Of a stretch of 62,441 bases of DNA, positions 38,684 to 47,002 are shown one piece after another. Numbering within the stretch: position 1 is the stretch's first letter; each line of letters starts with the position of its first letter. The translations under genes were made by a program, and so were the position numbers. This DNA comes from Chlorobaculum sp. 24CR (lineage in GTDB: Bacteria > Bacteroidota > Chlorobiia > Chlorobiales > Chlorobiaceae): contig NZ_SDGU01000002.1 in the NCBI RefSeq assembly GCF_004118635.1, forward strand, positions 1-62,441, given 5' to 3'. The notes beneath the pieces are model-generated. The model was not told the origin of the DNA. It ran no database searches and was given only the letters and a program-made list of their open reading frames with translations.

Positions 38684-39409
38684 CTACCGTTCACAATAAC
38701 TTTTATGTTGCTCCCACCACCTTGGATTCGCCTCTGAATAATCGCAAAAGATGAGTGTGTTCTTGTAAACGTCAGAATAGTCCGAGTTAGTATCAAGTCG
38801 CTTTACAGCTTCTTGGAGAGAACTCCTCCTCGACTTCCGCCACCAGCGCGGATAGTCCAACACGAGGGGAGTCACTGCAGCCAAGCCACCTTCTTTCAAA
38901 TGCCATTCCCACGGCATGAAGCACGCAGCCGAGAAGCCTGCATTAAATGGTGCTTCCCTAAACTCTTTGCTTAATGTTACACCGATCCACCGTTGAACCT
39001 TTTCGGCTTCAGCTGCATTGACGACAGGTTTGCCTAAAAAGTGGTTTTGATTTTTGTCCAAAATAGCCTTACCTGCGCTAATTGATCCGCGTAGTGGCAG
39101 ACCAATCTCAATGGCGCGACACATCACTTCCATTACCATGTAGCAAAGAGACTGAAGCTTTCGAGGGTGATATGCCCCCCAGAACACGATGGTGTCGCTG
39201 AAGTATGTGGACTCAAACTGCTCCATTCCAAAATAAGGTACACCGTCCCAAGAGCTAAACACCAAACCATCATGCGTATTATTCGATGCTGCCTCAATTA
39301 GCTCTCTATAGTCGGCATACAGGTCACTCAGTTCGCGTGTTTTCACAATATTCGAAAAGCCCAGCACGTCGAGAAAGCAGAAGAGGTAGTTTTGTCTTTC
39401 ATCGGCCAT
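38684..39409 (-). CDS. Class III nucleotide-cyclase-like protein (stand-alone catalytic domain)
   Basis: The 241-residue protein has the pattern of a cyclase homology domain: a first metal-type Asp in FLDVLGF (Asp14), a second in YFSDTIVFW (Asp72), then GLPLRGSISAG and FLGKPVVNAAEAEKVQ. It has no sensory or membrane domain. Single-domain class III cyclases of this kind are known in Pycsar anti-phage systems, where they make cCMP or cUMP, but no TIR or transmembrane effector gene is adjacent. It sits among toxin-antitoxin debris. Product and role are therefore open; a degenerate cyclase is also possible. Confidence 0.6.
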   Translation of the reverse strand: MADERQNYLFCFLDVLGFSNIVKTRELSDLYADYRELIEAASNNTHDGLVFSSWDGVPYFGMEQFESTYFSDTIVFWGAYHPRKLQSLCYMVMEVMCRAIEIGLPLRGSISAGKAILDKNQNHFLGKPVVNAAEAEKVQRWIGVTLSKEFREAPFNAGFSAACFMPWEWHLKEGGLAAVTPLVLDYPRWWRKSRRSSLQEAVKRLDTNSDYSDVYKNTLIFCDYSEANPRWWEQHKSYCER

Positions 39410-39505
39410 ATTACATGCTGTTTATGGTGCTCGACATAATTTAGATTGATCCACATAAGACGCGGATTTTTGATTTTCAGCCCATATAAAACGTAGCATT
39501 CAAAT

Positions 39506-39680
39506 TCATTGAGCCACTGTAATCGCCACATCTCCTCCGACAACCTCCCATCGCGTTTTGATGTTCTCCGCTGACAGATCAGCGACGCACTCCCATCCGA
39601 TGAAGTAACCGTTGTTCAGAAAAAGAAAGCAGACCACCTTTTCAAAATCTAAGCAACATTCGCCGTCCGTCAAAAGTAGC
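39506..39680 (-). pseudogene. Remnant of a DUF2442-type gene
   Basis: Reading the minus strand towards the stop at 39506-39508 gives a frame including DGECCLDFEKVVCF, NNGYFIGWECVADLSAENI and RWEVVGG. It closely parallels the protein at 46643-46903 (YFIEWECGADLSADTI, RWKVVGE). No start codon or N-terminal part is present, because the sequence is cut near 39680 by the end of the neighbouring core gene. It is a fragment without likely function. Confidence 0.6.
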
Positions 39681-39683
39681 GGA

Positions 39684-40547
39684 TCACCCGCCGTTCAACG
39701 CCATGATCGCCGTGCTGACGGCTCGCATCGTGGCTGTTGGCGATTTTGCTTTGTTGGCTCCTCGTTCCGCCGATACCCACGGGTGCAGCTCCAGCGGTTC
39801 CAGCGGGCGGGCGGTTTCGTGGCTGATGCGTTCCAGTACTTTTGCGCTGGCTGCCGGGCCGGTTACTTTGACGGGTGCTCCGTCGAGCGGGGCCGAGGTC
39901 AGCTCCGTGATGGCGAAGTACTCCCGCTCGCTTGCCTCCTTCACCGGCCAGTACCTGAAATAGCCGATCTTGCCGTTCGCCGAAATGGAGAGCGCCGCGT
40001 AGCGCTCTTCGAGCTCCAGCACCGCCAGCGCATCTCCCGTCACCGCCGACAGCCGCGCCACCGCCTCGACGTGCGCTCCGCGCCACTCAACGCGGCACTG
40101 TTTCCGCAACTCGTTTTCGATGAATCGCGCCGGCGCGAGCGGATAGAAGAGCAGCATCCGCCGATCCACTCCGGCGGGCTGGCCGGGAGATGGCTCCAGC
40201 GCCATGTCGTGCCACTGCCATTTGTCAGCCTCGTCGAGGAAGTAGCCTGCCTCGATTCTGCAAAGCGTGTCGCGATTATCCGGGGAAGCATCCTGCGTGA
40301 ACCAGGCAGGGAGCGGCATGAGTCCTGCGGGCGAAAAGCTGAGAGCGACAGGCTCGTCGCGCCATTCGCGCAGCATCGAGACGAGCTTTTTGGCGAGCCG
40401 GTGAGCTTTCGGGCCGCCAAGATCGTCCATGCCGCCCTCGATGGTGCGGCACATGGTCATGGTGAACGAGCCGTGGCCGGTCGATTTGACTCGCGCCACG
40501 GTGGTGCTGCTTGCGTCAAACGCGCAGGCGATCTGGCTTCGGCTCAT
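39684..40547 (-). CDS. Hypothetical protein encoded with ComEA, possibly ASKHA-fold (PilM-like)
   Basis: The 287-residue product begins MSRSQIACAFDASSTTVARV, which resembles the first nucleotide-binding strand-loop of actin-like ATPases such as PilM, but I cannot confirm later motifs. It has no signal peptide. The start shares one base with the comEA stop (TGATG), so the two are translationally coupled, which points to a role with DNA uptake or type IV pilus components. Codon use is that of the core genome. Confidence 0.6.
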   Translation of the reverse strand: MSRSQIACAFDASSTTVARVKSTGHGSFTMTMCRTIEGGMDDLGGPKAHRLAKKLVSMLREWRDEPVALSFSPAGLMPLPAWFTQDASPDNRDTLCRIEAGYFLDEADKWQWHDMALEPSPGQPAGVDRRMLLFYPLAPARFIENELRKQCRVEWRGAHVEAVARLSAVTGDALAVLELEERYAALSISANGKIGYFRYWPVKEASEREYFAITELTSAPLDGAPVKVTGPAASAKVLERISHETARPLEPLELHPWVSAERGANKAKSPTATMRAVSTAIMALNGG

Positions 40548-41062
40548 CAGTCGAGGGTAAGATGCTTTTGGAGGAGTTCGAGCTTTTTTTTGCCGATTCC
40601 TTTTACTTTCAGAAAATCGTTAAAATGATCGACTTTTCCCCCCTTTTGTTTGCGGAACTCAATGAGCCGCCGGGCCATCACCGGGCCGACGCCGGGGATC
40701 CTCTGGAGCTGCGAGGCCGATGCCTTGCTGAAGGCCATCGTTCCGGTGAATCGCTTTTTCGACGAACGCCTCGCCGTTGATCGCGTCGCAGGCTCTTCCG
40801 GTTCCGCATCGCTTGCCACCACGCCGGGCGGTTCAGCGGCCACAGCGTCGCCGGGTTTCATGGCGAGAGTGAGCAGGCTGTCCACATCGTCCTCGGAGTA
40901 GCGGGCCACTTCGGCCTGCGCGATGGCCTTATCGGCCTCCTGCACCGAACCGCTGTACTTCAGCGCTCCGCCGAGCAGCAGGAAAAAGGTGAGCAGCGTG
41001 ACGGCGGTCATCTCCGCCCTGGTGATGCCGAGTTTCACGGCAACATTGTCCAGAAATTTCAT
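40547..41062 (-). CDS. comEA: ComEA-like helix-hairpin-helix DNA-binding protein
   Basis: The 171-residue protein has one N-terminal membrane segment (about residues 17-36, MTAVTLLTFFLLLGGAL) and a Ser/Arg/Ala-rich linker. Two C-terminal helix-hairpin-helix motifs follow (ASASQLQRIPGVGPVMARRLIEF and the KGIGKKKLELL half). This is the ComEA layout, a membrane-anchored DNA receptor in natural transformation. The HhH region alone also occurs in other proteins, but the membrane anchor supports ComEA. Confidence 0.82.
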   Translation of the reverse strand: MKFLDNVAVKLGITRAEMTAVTLLTFFLLLGGALKYSGSVQEADKAIAQAEVARYSEDDVDSLLTLAMKPGDAVAAEPPGVVASDAEPEEPATRSTARRSSKKRFTGTMAFSKASASQLQRIPGVGPVMARRLIEFRKQKGGKVDHFNDFLKVKGIGKKKLELLQKHLTLD

Positions 41063-41210
41063 AAGGGGTTGAAAGTTCTGTTGTTGTAAGGGGTATTTCA
41101 GAGCATCGTAATTTTTCCGTATCCGACAGGATTCCGCACGCGAACCATTCCAGTCAGAAACCTGTCATTTTCTTCTGTAGGGACGGCTCTTGTGGCCGTC
41201 TTCTTGTTCT

Positions 41211-42407
41211 TTACACAAAAATCCTTTTCACCCGGCGCGAGACCGAGCAGAGCAGTTCGTAGCTGATCGTTCCGGCGGCGATGGCCTGTTCGCCCGCCGA
41301 CGGGCTGTCCCAGCCGAAGAGCACCGCCGTGTCGCCGACCCTGACCGAGCGGTCGTTGCCGAGGTCAACCATCGTCTGATCCATCGTCACCGTGCCGACC
41401 TGCCGGAAGCTCTTGCCGCCGATGCAGACTCGCGCCCGGTTGGAGAGCGCACGGTGGAAGCCGTCGGCGTATCCCGCCGAAAGGGTGGCGATGCGCGTCG
41501 GCGACGGGGCGTTCCAGGTGCGGCTGTAGCTGATCGACGTTCCCGCCGCGACCTCCTTGACGAAGATCACCCGGCACTGGAACTGCATCACCGGCCTGAC
41601 CGGCAGGCTTGTCGGTTCTGCGTCAACCGGGTGGCAGCCGTAGAGCAAAATGCCGGGGCGCACCATGTCGAGCCGCGAGTCCGGCATCGAGCCGATTGCG
41701 CCGCTGTTCGAGGCATGTTTCGTGACGGGTTTGCCCGTCCGCCGCTCGCAAGCGTTCGTCACGTCGAGGAACTGTTCGAGCTGGCGGGCGGTGAATCCTT
41801 CGGGCTTGTGGCTCTCGGCGAAGTGGGTGTAGAGGCCGGTGAGTTCGAGGTTCGGGCAGGCGTCGATCAGCTCCAGCAGCGAGGCCGCCTCTTCGGGCGT
41901 GACGCCGAGACGGCCCATGCCGGTATCTACCTTCACCTGCACCCGGAGCCGCCTGCCGCTCGCGGCGGCAATCGCCTCGGCGGCGCGCACCGTGTCGTGG
42001 TCGCAGACGGTCATCTCCACGCCGTGTTGCAGGTACAGGCCGATGTGCTCCGTGAGCGGCGAGGCGAAGGCGAGGAGGCGCGAGTCGTGCTGCATCCGGT
42101 GCTCTTCCTGGAGTTCAATCGCTTCGTGGATGTTGGCCACGCCGAAATCACGCACTCCTTCCGCTTCGAGCGTCGCCGTCACCTGCGCGGCGCCGTGGCC
42201 GTAGGCGTTGGCCTTGACGATGCCCATGATGCGGCACTGCGGCCCCGTGAGGTCGCGGATGCAGCGGAGGTTACGGCGGAGGTTGCCGAGCGAGATGAGC
42301 GCTTCGGAAAGATATGGCGCGTTCGGCGCGGCGACGGAGGGGTTCTGTTCGTGGCTAACGCTCACAAGGGTGACGGATGGTTGAGGTTCAGGCCGAAAGC
42401 CGGACAT
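41211..42407 (-). CDS. alr: Alanine racemase
   Basis: The 398-residue PLP enzyme has the cofactor lysine in IVKANAYGHGA (Lys65), the VDTGMGRLG block near 172, and the C-terminal substrate-side region ISYSRTW (catalytic Tyr) near residue 291. It supplies D-alanine for peptidoglycan. The first about 30 residues are not conserved, so the true start could be slightly downstream. A GTAGGG-type palindrome lies just past its stop (41177-41200). The CBS-like pseudoenzyme gene is divergent. Confidence 0.93.
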   Translation of the reverse strand: MSGFRPEPQPSVTLVSVSHEQNPSVAAPNAPYLSEALISLGNLRRNLRCIRDLTGPQCRIMGIVKANAYGHGAAQVTATLEAEGVRDFGVANIHEAIELQEEHRMQHDSRLLAFASPLTEHIGLYLQHGVEMTVCDHDTVRAAEAIAAASGRRLRVQVKVDTGMGRLGVTPEEAASLLELIDACPNLELTGLYTHFAESHKPEGFTARQLEQFLDVTNACERRTGKPVTKHASNSGAIGSMPDSRLDMVRPGILLYGCHPVDAEPTSLPVRPVMQFQCRVIFVKEVAAGTSISYSRTWNAPSPTRIATLSAGYADGFHRALSNRARVCIGGKSFRQVGTVTMDQTMVDLGNDRSVRVGDTAVLFGWDSPSAGEQAIAAGTISYELLCSVSRRVKRIFV

Positions 42408-42528
42408 GCTCTAAAAAACGTTTTTTGCCCATGATTTTCAAAACAATGGCGATCCGCAGACGGAAATGGACAATTATTATTATATGTATTATTATTCACG
42501 AAAAACCATCATCAGAGCATCGAGCGCC

Positions 42529-43899
42529 ATGACTAACGATATTTTCGACATTTCGGACAACACTCCGCTGGTTCTCATGAAGCAGCTTACCCGGCAAAAA
42601 CGCGCCCGGTTCATGGCGAAGCTCGAATACATGAACCCCTGCTTTTCGCACTACTGCCGCGTTTCTGCGGCCATCGTGCGCGACGCCGAAGAGCGGGGTC
42701 TCATCCATCCCGGCATGACGCTCGTGGACTGGACCTTCGGCACCAGCGGCATCGCGCTGGCGATGGCCGCCGTCAGCCGGGGCTACAAGGTGTTGCTGGC
42801 CGCTCCGGAAAGCATCTGCCGCGAGAAGCAGGAGGTGCTCCGGGCGCTTGGCGCGGAGTTGGTGCTCACCCCGTCGGAGGCGCTGCCCGGTGATCTGCAA
42901 AGCTGCGTCGATGTGGCCGAGAACCTCGTGCGCAATCTGCCGAACGCTTGGTTGGCCAACATGTACGAAAATCCGGTCAGCCGCCAGGTGCATCAGGATG
43001 GTACGGGGCCGGAAATCTACCGTCAGAGCGAGGGCCAGGTGACGCACGTCTTTGTGCCGATGGCCTCTGGCGCGATGATCTCCGGAATCGGGCGCTACTT
43101 CAGGTCGGTCAATCCAGAGGTTCAGATCATCGGCGTCGAGCCGGAAGGCTCGATCTATGCCGATCTGCATGGCGGCAAGAGTCACGGCACTCCGGCGGCG
43201 TTCCGGCTCGAAGACATTGGCGCGGTCAGGCCGACCTCCTTTTGGGATCCCGAAGTGATCGACCGGATCGTGCAGGTCAGCGACGCCGACGCCTTCAACT
43301 GCGGTCGCGAGCTGCTGCACGCCGAAGCGGTCTTCGCGGGCGGCGCCTCCGGCGCGGCGATGTGCGCGGCGCTTCGGGAGGGCGAGGCGTATGGCGACGA
43401 CGCGCTGGTGGTGGTGATGATGACCGATTTCGGCGGTTACGACCTGTCGCGCATGTACAGCGACGACTGGATGCGGCGGCAGGGATTTTACCGCAAAGCC
43501 AAAACGACGCTCGACCAGATCACTGCCGACGACATTCTGCAACGCAAGGCCCGCAAAGACCTCATCTTCGCCCAGCCCGAGCAGACGCTCGCCGAGGTGT
43601 TCGAGATGATGAAGCAGAACGACGTCTCCCAGATGCCCATCGTTTCGTTCGGCGCGCCTATCGGCAGCATCAGCGAAAACAGGATTCTCTCCATCCTCAT
43701 CGAAAACGACTCGGCTATGAATGCCAAGGTGGTGGCCTTCATGGAGCGCCCGTTCCCGGTCTGCCAGCCCGACGCCACCATTTCCGAACTGTCGGAAAAA
43801 TTGCAAGCCAACGCCGCCGGAGTGCTTATCAACCTCAGCGATGGTCGCCTGCAACTGATTAACAAATCAGACCTTATCGATACGCTGACCCACAAGTGA
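42529..43899 (+). CDS. Cystathionine-beta-synthase-like pseudoenzyme with two CBS domains
   Basis: I start at the ATG at 42529 (MTNDIFDISDNTPLV), giving 456 residues; an upstream in-frame start adds a Tyr-rich, unlikely leader. Residues 1-320 align by eye with cysteine synthase/CBS fold-type II enzymes (NTPLV, AKLEYMNP, ALGAELVLTP, IIGVEPEGS). The PLP lysine motif NPGGSVKDR is replaced by NPCFSHYCR (Lys to Tyr42, Asp to Cys43). The TSGNTG loop is TFGTSG (69-74), and the phosphate loop GTGGT reads ASGAM. Residues about 325-450 are a Bateman CBS pair. It cannot bind PLP as a Schiff base, so a nucleotide-sensing regulatory role is likely; catalysis is doubtful. Confidence 0.82.
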   Translation: MTNDIFDISDNTPLVLMKQLTRQKRARFMAKLEYMNPCFSHYCRVSAAIVRDAEERGLIHPGMTLVDWTFGTSGIALAMAAVSRGYKVLLAAPESICREKQEVLRALGAELVLTPSEALPGDLQSCVDVAENLVRNLPNAWLANMYENPVSRQVHQDGTGPEIYRQSEGQVTHVFVPMASGAMISGIGRYFRSVNPEVQIIGVEPEGSIYADLHGGKSHGTPAAFRLEDIGAVRPTSFWDPEVIDRIVQVSDADAFNCGRELLHAEAVFAGGASGAAMCAALREGEAYGDDALVVVMMTDFGGYDLSRMYSDDWMRRQGFYRKAKTTLDQITADDILQRKARKDLIFAQPEQTLAEVFEMMKQNDVSQMPIVSFGAPIGSISENRILSILIENDSAMNAKVVAFMERPFPVCQPDATISELSEKLQANAAGVLINLSDGRLQLINKSDLIDTLTHK

Positions 43900-44281
43900 A
43901 CGCTGCCTTGAAAACGCGCTATGATTCCGCCTCGACACTTTTCGGGATGGAATCAGCGGGGGATTCGCGGCAGCCGGGGTTCCTGAAGCTTTCGTGGAGG
44001 GGTCGTCGAAAAAAGTTTTTTGTCGGCCCACTGCATTATGTGGTTGTTTTTTTGGACTGATTTACTTATCTAAGCACTCCTGAACACACCGCTTCACGGA
44101 ACCCGCATCAGAAAGGGTTTCCGCACGCCAGCCTGCAGAAGCCGCATTTCCCTGGACATGAGGCGCAAGTGACAGACCGGTCCGGGCAATGTTTCCGGAA
44201 CCTGTTCAGGAAGGCACTTCCGAACCTCATGCACGCGCATGACAGAGTGCATGACCATGCGCTCCAACAACAGCGACATTT
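43900..44281. other. Gene-free leader with two competing inverted repeats
   Basis: No gene is convincing in these 382 bases. Close to the downstream ATG are two perfect inverted repeats that interleave: 44227-44234 with 44247-44254 (8 bp) and 44235-44241 with 44256-44262 (7 bp). Only one hairpin can form at a time. Another hairpin lies near 44096-44125. The function is unknown; a leader RNA switch or an operator are options. Confidence 0.5.
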
Positions 44282-44842
44282 ATGAAGGTAGAGTCCAGAA
44301 AGAGGCAGTACATACTCGAAGGCAAGATCAAACCGGGTTATTGCGACGGCTGCGGCGGCGTCACCCAGCAGACCTTTGTCGGCGAATGGAAGCCCAGCGA
44401 CAAGCCGAGGGACGAGGACCCGCTCTTTGAATTGTCCGATAAAAAGTCGAAAGAGAAGAAGCATGTCGCGGAAGAGGAGGCTTCGGCTGCCGAAAACCAG
44501 TACTGGATTCGCTGCACCTCCTGCAACCAGGTGCATCTTCTCAAAGAGTGGCAGATTCAGATCGACAAGGATCTGAGTCCGGATGAACTGAACCCCGAAG
44601 ATTGCCAGCTCTATACTCCTCACGGAATCTACGCGCAGGGTGACGCGCTGTACCACAAATCGCTCAACGAAGTGGGGGTGGTTCGTGAAAAACAGGCGAC
44701 CGGAAGCGGCGCACATGTCATCATCGTGGAATTTTGCAAAAGCGGCCGAAAACAGCTTCTCGAAAACGTTCAGCTCAACCAGGGCAAGTCGAAAAGCACC
44801 GAGTCGGTCACCGATATTATCAAACTCAAATTACGGCGTTAA
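44282..44842 (+). CDS. Conserved-looking zinc-ribbon protein upstream of rpsU
   Basis: The 186-residue protein has two Cys pairs, Cys21/Cys24 (CDGCGG) and Cys78/Cys81 (CTSCNQ). They probably form one zinc ribbon interrupted by a charged Lys/Glu linker. The C-terminal half (TPHGIYAQGDALYHKSLNEVG to about 170) looks like a small beta barrel reminiscent of CarD/SH3-like nucleic-acid-binding folds. I do not recognise a named family. Its position 32 bases before rpsU suggests a link to translation or transcription. Confidence 0.7.
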   Translation: MKVESRKRQYILEGKIKPGYCDGCGGVTQQTFVGEWKPSDKPRDEDPLFELSDKKSKEKKHVAEEEASAAENQYWIRCTSCNQVHLLKEWQIQIDKDLSPDELNPEDCQLYTPHGIYAQGDALYHKSLNEVGVVREKQATGSGAHVIIVEFCKSGRKQLLENVQLNQGKSKSTESVTDIIKLKLRR

Positions 44843-44874
44843 GAGTCGAATCACAGGCAAGGGGGTGAATTTCA

Positions 44875-45072
44875 TTGGTCAGCGTTCAGATTAACGATAA
44901 TGAATCGATTGACAAGCTGCTTAAGCGTTTCAAAAAGAAATACGAGAGAGCAGGCGTCCTGAAGGAGTTTCGCAAGAAGGCGTACTTCGTGAAGCCTTCA
45001 ATCGATAACCGCCTGAAGCGTTCAAGAAGCAAGCGTCGCGCACAGCGCGCGAACGAAGAGCGCAACTCCTGA
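44875..45072 (+). CDS. rpsU: 30S ribosomal protein S21
   Basis: The 65-residue, strongly basic protein ([40 protein letters not shown]) is bS21 of normal length. The start is a TTG at 44875 preceded by a purine-rich GGGGGTGA ribosome binding site. It has its own terminator 23 bases after the stop. Confidence 0.94.
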   Translation: MVSVQINDNESIDKLLKRFKKKYERAGVLKEFRKKAYFVKPSIDNRLKRSRSKRRAQRANEERNS

Positions 45073-45094
45073 TCTTTCAGGAATTCAGCATTGA

Positions 45095-45125
45095 AAAGCA
45101 GCTCCCTGTGGGGCTGCTTTTTTTT
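45095..45125 (+). terminator. Terminator after rpsU
   Basis: AAAGCAGC (45095-45102) pairs perfectly with GCTGCTTT (45113-45120) across a 10-base loop, followed by a T run. Confidence 0.92.
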
Positions 45126-45148
45126 ATCAACGATAAAACGAGCCAGCC

Positions 45149-46453
45149 ATGAGCGTCTTTCAGGGCGAAGTTTCGAGCCTTCCGCCGGATAAATCGATTT
45201 CCCACCGCGCTGCCCTCATCGGCGCGCTTGCCGAAGGCGTGACCGAAATTTCCAATTTTTCGGGCGGATTCGACAACCAGTCAACCCTGTCGGTGCTGCG
45301 GGACGCCGGAATCTCCGTCCGGCAGGAGGAAATTCCCGCCGGTGACGGTCGGATCGAGCGGCGCGTCGTCATCGAGTCGAATGGCCTGTGGAGCTTCCGC
45401 GAGCCGTCGGAGCCGTTGATGTGCAACAACTCCGGCAGCACCATGCGCATGATGGCGGGAATTCTCGCCGCGCAGCCCTTCCGGAGCGAGCTGGTCGGCG
45501 ACGCTTCGCTTATGAAGCGCCCGATGAAGCGCGTTGCCGATCCGCTTCGGCTGATGGGCGCGGACATTTCGCTCTCCGACGCCGGAACCGCGCCGGTGGT
45601 CATCCACGGCACCAAAGCGCTGAAAACCATCGAGTACCATCTTCCGGTGCCCTCGGCGCAGGTGAAGTCGCTGGTTGCGTTTGCGGCGCTTCACGCCGAC
45701 GGTAAGTCGAAGATCATCGAGCCGATCCGCTCGCGCGACCATACCGAGCTGATGCTTGGCCTCGAAACCATCGACCGGCCAGACGGCGTTCGCGAAGTCA
45801 TCATCGACGGGCGCAAGCCGATTGCCGCCAAGCCGTTCAAGGTGCCCGCCGATCCGTCGGCGGCCTGCTTCATGATCGCCCTCGGCCTGCTCGGCGAGCG
45901 CTCCGAAATCGTGCTGCGCGACGTCTGCCTCAACCCGACGCGGGTGGCATACATCGAGGTGCTTCAGGATGCTGGCGCGGGGCTTGGCATCGAGAATGTG
46001 CGTTCGGAAGGCGGCGAGCCGGTGGGCGACATCGTCGTGCGGAGCTGCTCCGGCCTCGCGCCGCTGCGCATCAGCGACCACGCGGTGGTGGCGGGGGTGA
46101 TCGACGAGGTGCCGATGCTCGCCGTGCTTTCGGCCTTCGCATCGGGTGAGTTCGAGCTGCACAACGCCGCCGAGCTGCGCTCCAAGGAGAGCGACCGCAT
46201 CGACGCGCTGGTGGTCAATCTGGAGCGTCTCGGCTTCGAGTGCGAGCAGTACGCCGACGGCTTCGTGGTCAAGGGGCGTCCGCAACGCAACTCCGAAGAG
46301 GTGGAGATCGAGTGCTTCGACGACCACCGCATCGCCATGAGCTTCGCCATCGCCGCCGAAGCCGCAGGCGCATCGCTGCGCCTCTCAGATCGCGACGTGG
46401 CAGGCGTGTCGTTCCCGAACTTCTTTAGTCTGATCGACTGGCTGCGGCAGTAG
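45149..46453 (+). CDS. aroA: 3-phosphoshikimate 1-carboxyvinyltransferase (EPSP synthase)
   Basis: The 434-residue enzyme shows the AroA motifs [12 protein letters not shown] (residues 12-23), [13 protein letters not shown] (about 92-104), [10 protein letters not shown] (about 345) and [13 protein letters not shown] (about 392). It condenses shikimate-3-phosphate with phosphoenolpyruvate in aromatic amino-acid synthesis. It is followed by purine-rich spacer sequence and a terminator. Confidence 0.97.
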   Translation: MSVFQGEVSSLPPDKSISHRAALIGALAEGVTEISNFSGGFDNQSTLSVLRDAGISVRQEEIPAGDGRIERRVVIESNGLWSFREPSEPLMCNNSGSTMRMMAGILAAQPFRSELVGDASLMKRPMKRVADPLRLMGADISLSDAGTAPVVIHGTKALKTIEYHLPVPSAQVKSLVAFAALHADGKSKIIEPIRSRDHTELMLGLETIDRPDGVREVIIDGRKPIAAKPFKVPADPSAACFMIALGLLGERSEIVLRDVCLNPTRVAYIEVLQDAGAGLGIENVRSEGGEPVGDIVVRSCSGLAPLRISDHAVVAGVIDEVPMLAVLSAFASGEFELHNAAELRSKESDRIDALVVNLERLGFECEQYADGFVVKGRPQRNSEEVEIECFDDHRIAMSFAIAAEAAGASLRLSDRDVAGVSFPNFFSLIDWLRQ

Positions 46454-46514
46454 GGGGGAGAAGGGACGGGAAGGACTTCAGGGACAGCAAGGACGGAAAA
46501 GAGAAGAAAAGAGG

Positions 46515-46548
46515 AAACCCCAACTGGTGCGGACTGGTTGGGGTTTTT
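46515..46548 (+). terminator. Terminator of the CTGGT-loop family, after aroA
   Basis: AAACCCCAAC (46515-46524) pairs with GTTGGGGTTT (46537 onward), followed by a T run. The loop keeps the words CTGGTG and GGACTGG, shared with hairpins at 47521 and 52194. Confidence 0.88.
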
Positions 46549-46642
46549 TGCGTTTTCGGGGGGACTTTCCGGCGTTTTTGACGGAGTGCGAATGTTGATT
46601 AGATTTCAAAATGAATCAGATTTTACTGAAGGGACTTGGCCA

Positions 46643-46903
46643 ATGAGAATTGCAGAAGTTCATCCGCAGCCGGATTGGGTGTTGTCGATTGTCGCGGAAG
46701 ATGGCCGTGTTGGCCTTTTCGATGTGACGCCTTATCTGGAATTTGAAGCATTTGAAGAGCTTCGAGACCATGCGGAATTCGTGAAGGTGAGTAACGGGGA
46801 ATACTTCATCGAATGGGAGTGCGGCGCTGATTTGTCAGCCGACACTATCGAGGCGCGATGGAAGGTTGTGGGGGAAGATGCCGCGAAGGTATCAGCCAAT
46901 TAG
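46643..46903 (+). CDS. DUF2442 domain protein
   Basis: Starting at ATG 46643 (MRIAEVHPQPDWVLSI) gives 86 residues, the standard DUF2442 length, with LFDVTPYLEFEAFEEL and EYFIEWECGADLSADTI. A longer frame from 46538 crosses the aroA terminator and is unlikely. About 60 bases upstream (46574-46608) lies a 30-base stretch homologous, with about three mismatches, to the DUF2442 remnant at 39650-39680. An older copy was therefore probably overwritten. No DUF4160 partner is present. Confidence 0.78.
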   Translation: MRIAEVHPQPDWVLSIVAEDGRVGLFDVTPYLEFEAFEELRDHAEFVKVSNGEYFIEWECGADLSADTIEARWKVVGEDAAKVSAN

Positions 46904-47002
46904 CACTCGCGTTTGAAATTCATATTTTGCAATGTTTGGTGACTGATTGATTGCTAAAGTGGAGGAATCGATTGGTATCAGGGTATTAAAAGGAGGCGCA
47001 GG

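Noticed and set aside
42496-43854. Minus-strand open frame of 452 codons
   Set aside because: It is opposite the CBS-like gene, whose motifs are unmistakable; high His/Arg content marks a shadow frame.
44227-44262. H-type pseudoknot from the two interleaved repeats
   Set aside because: The loops between stems would be zero and one base long, too short to cross 7-8 bp helices, so alternative hairpins are more likely.
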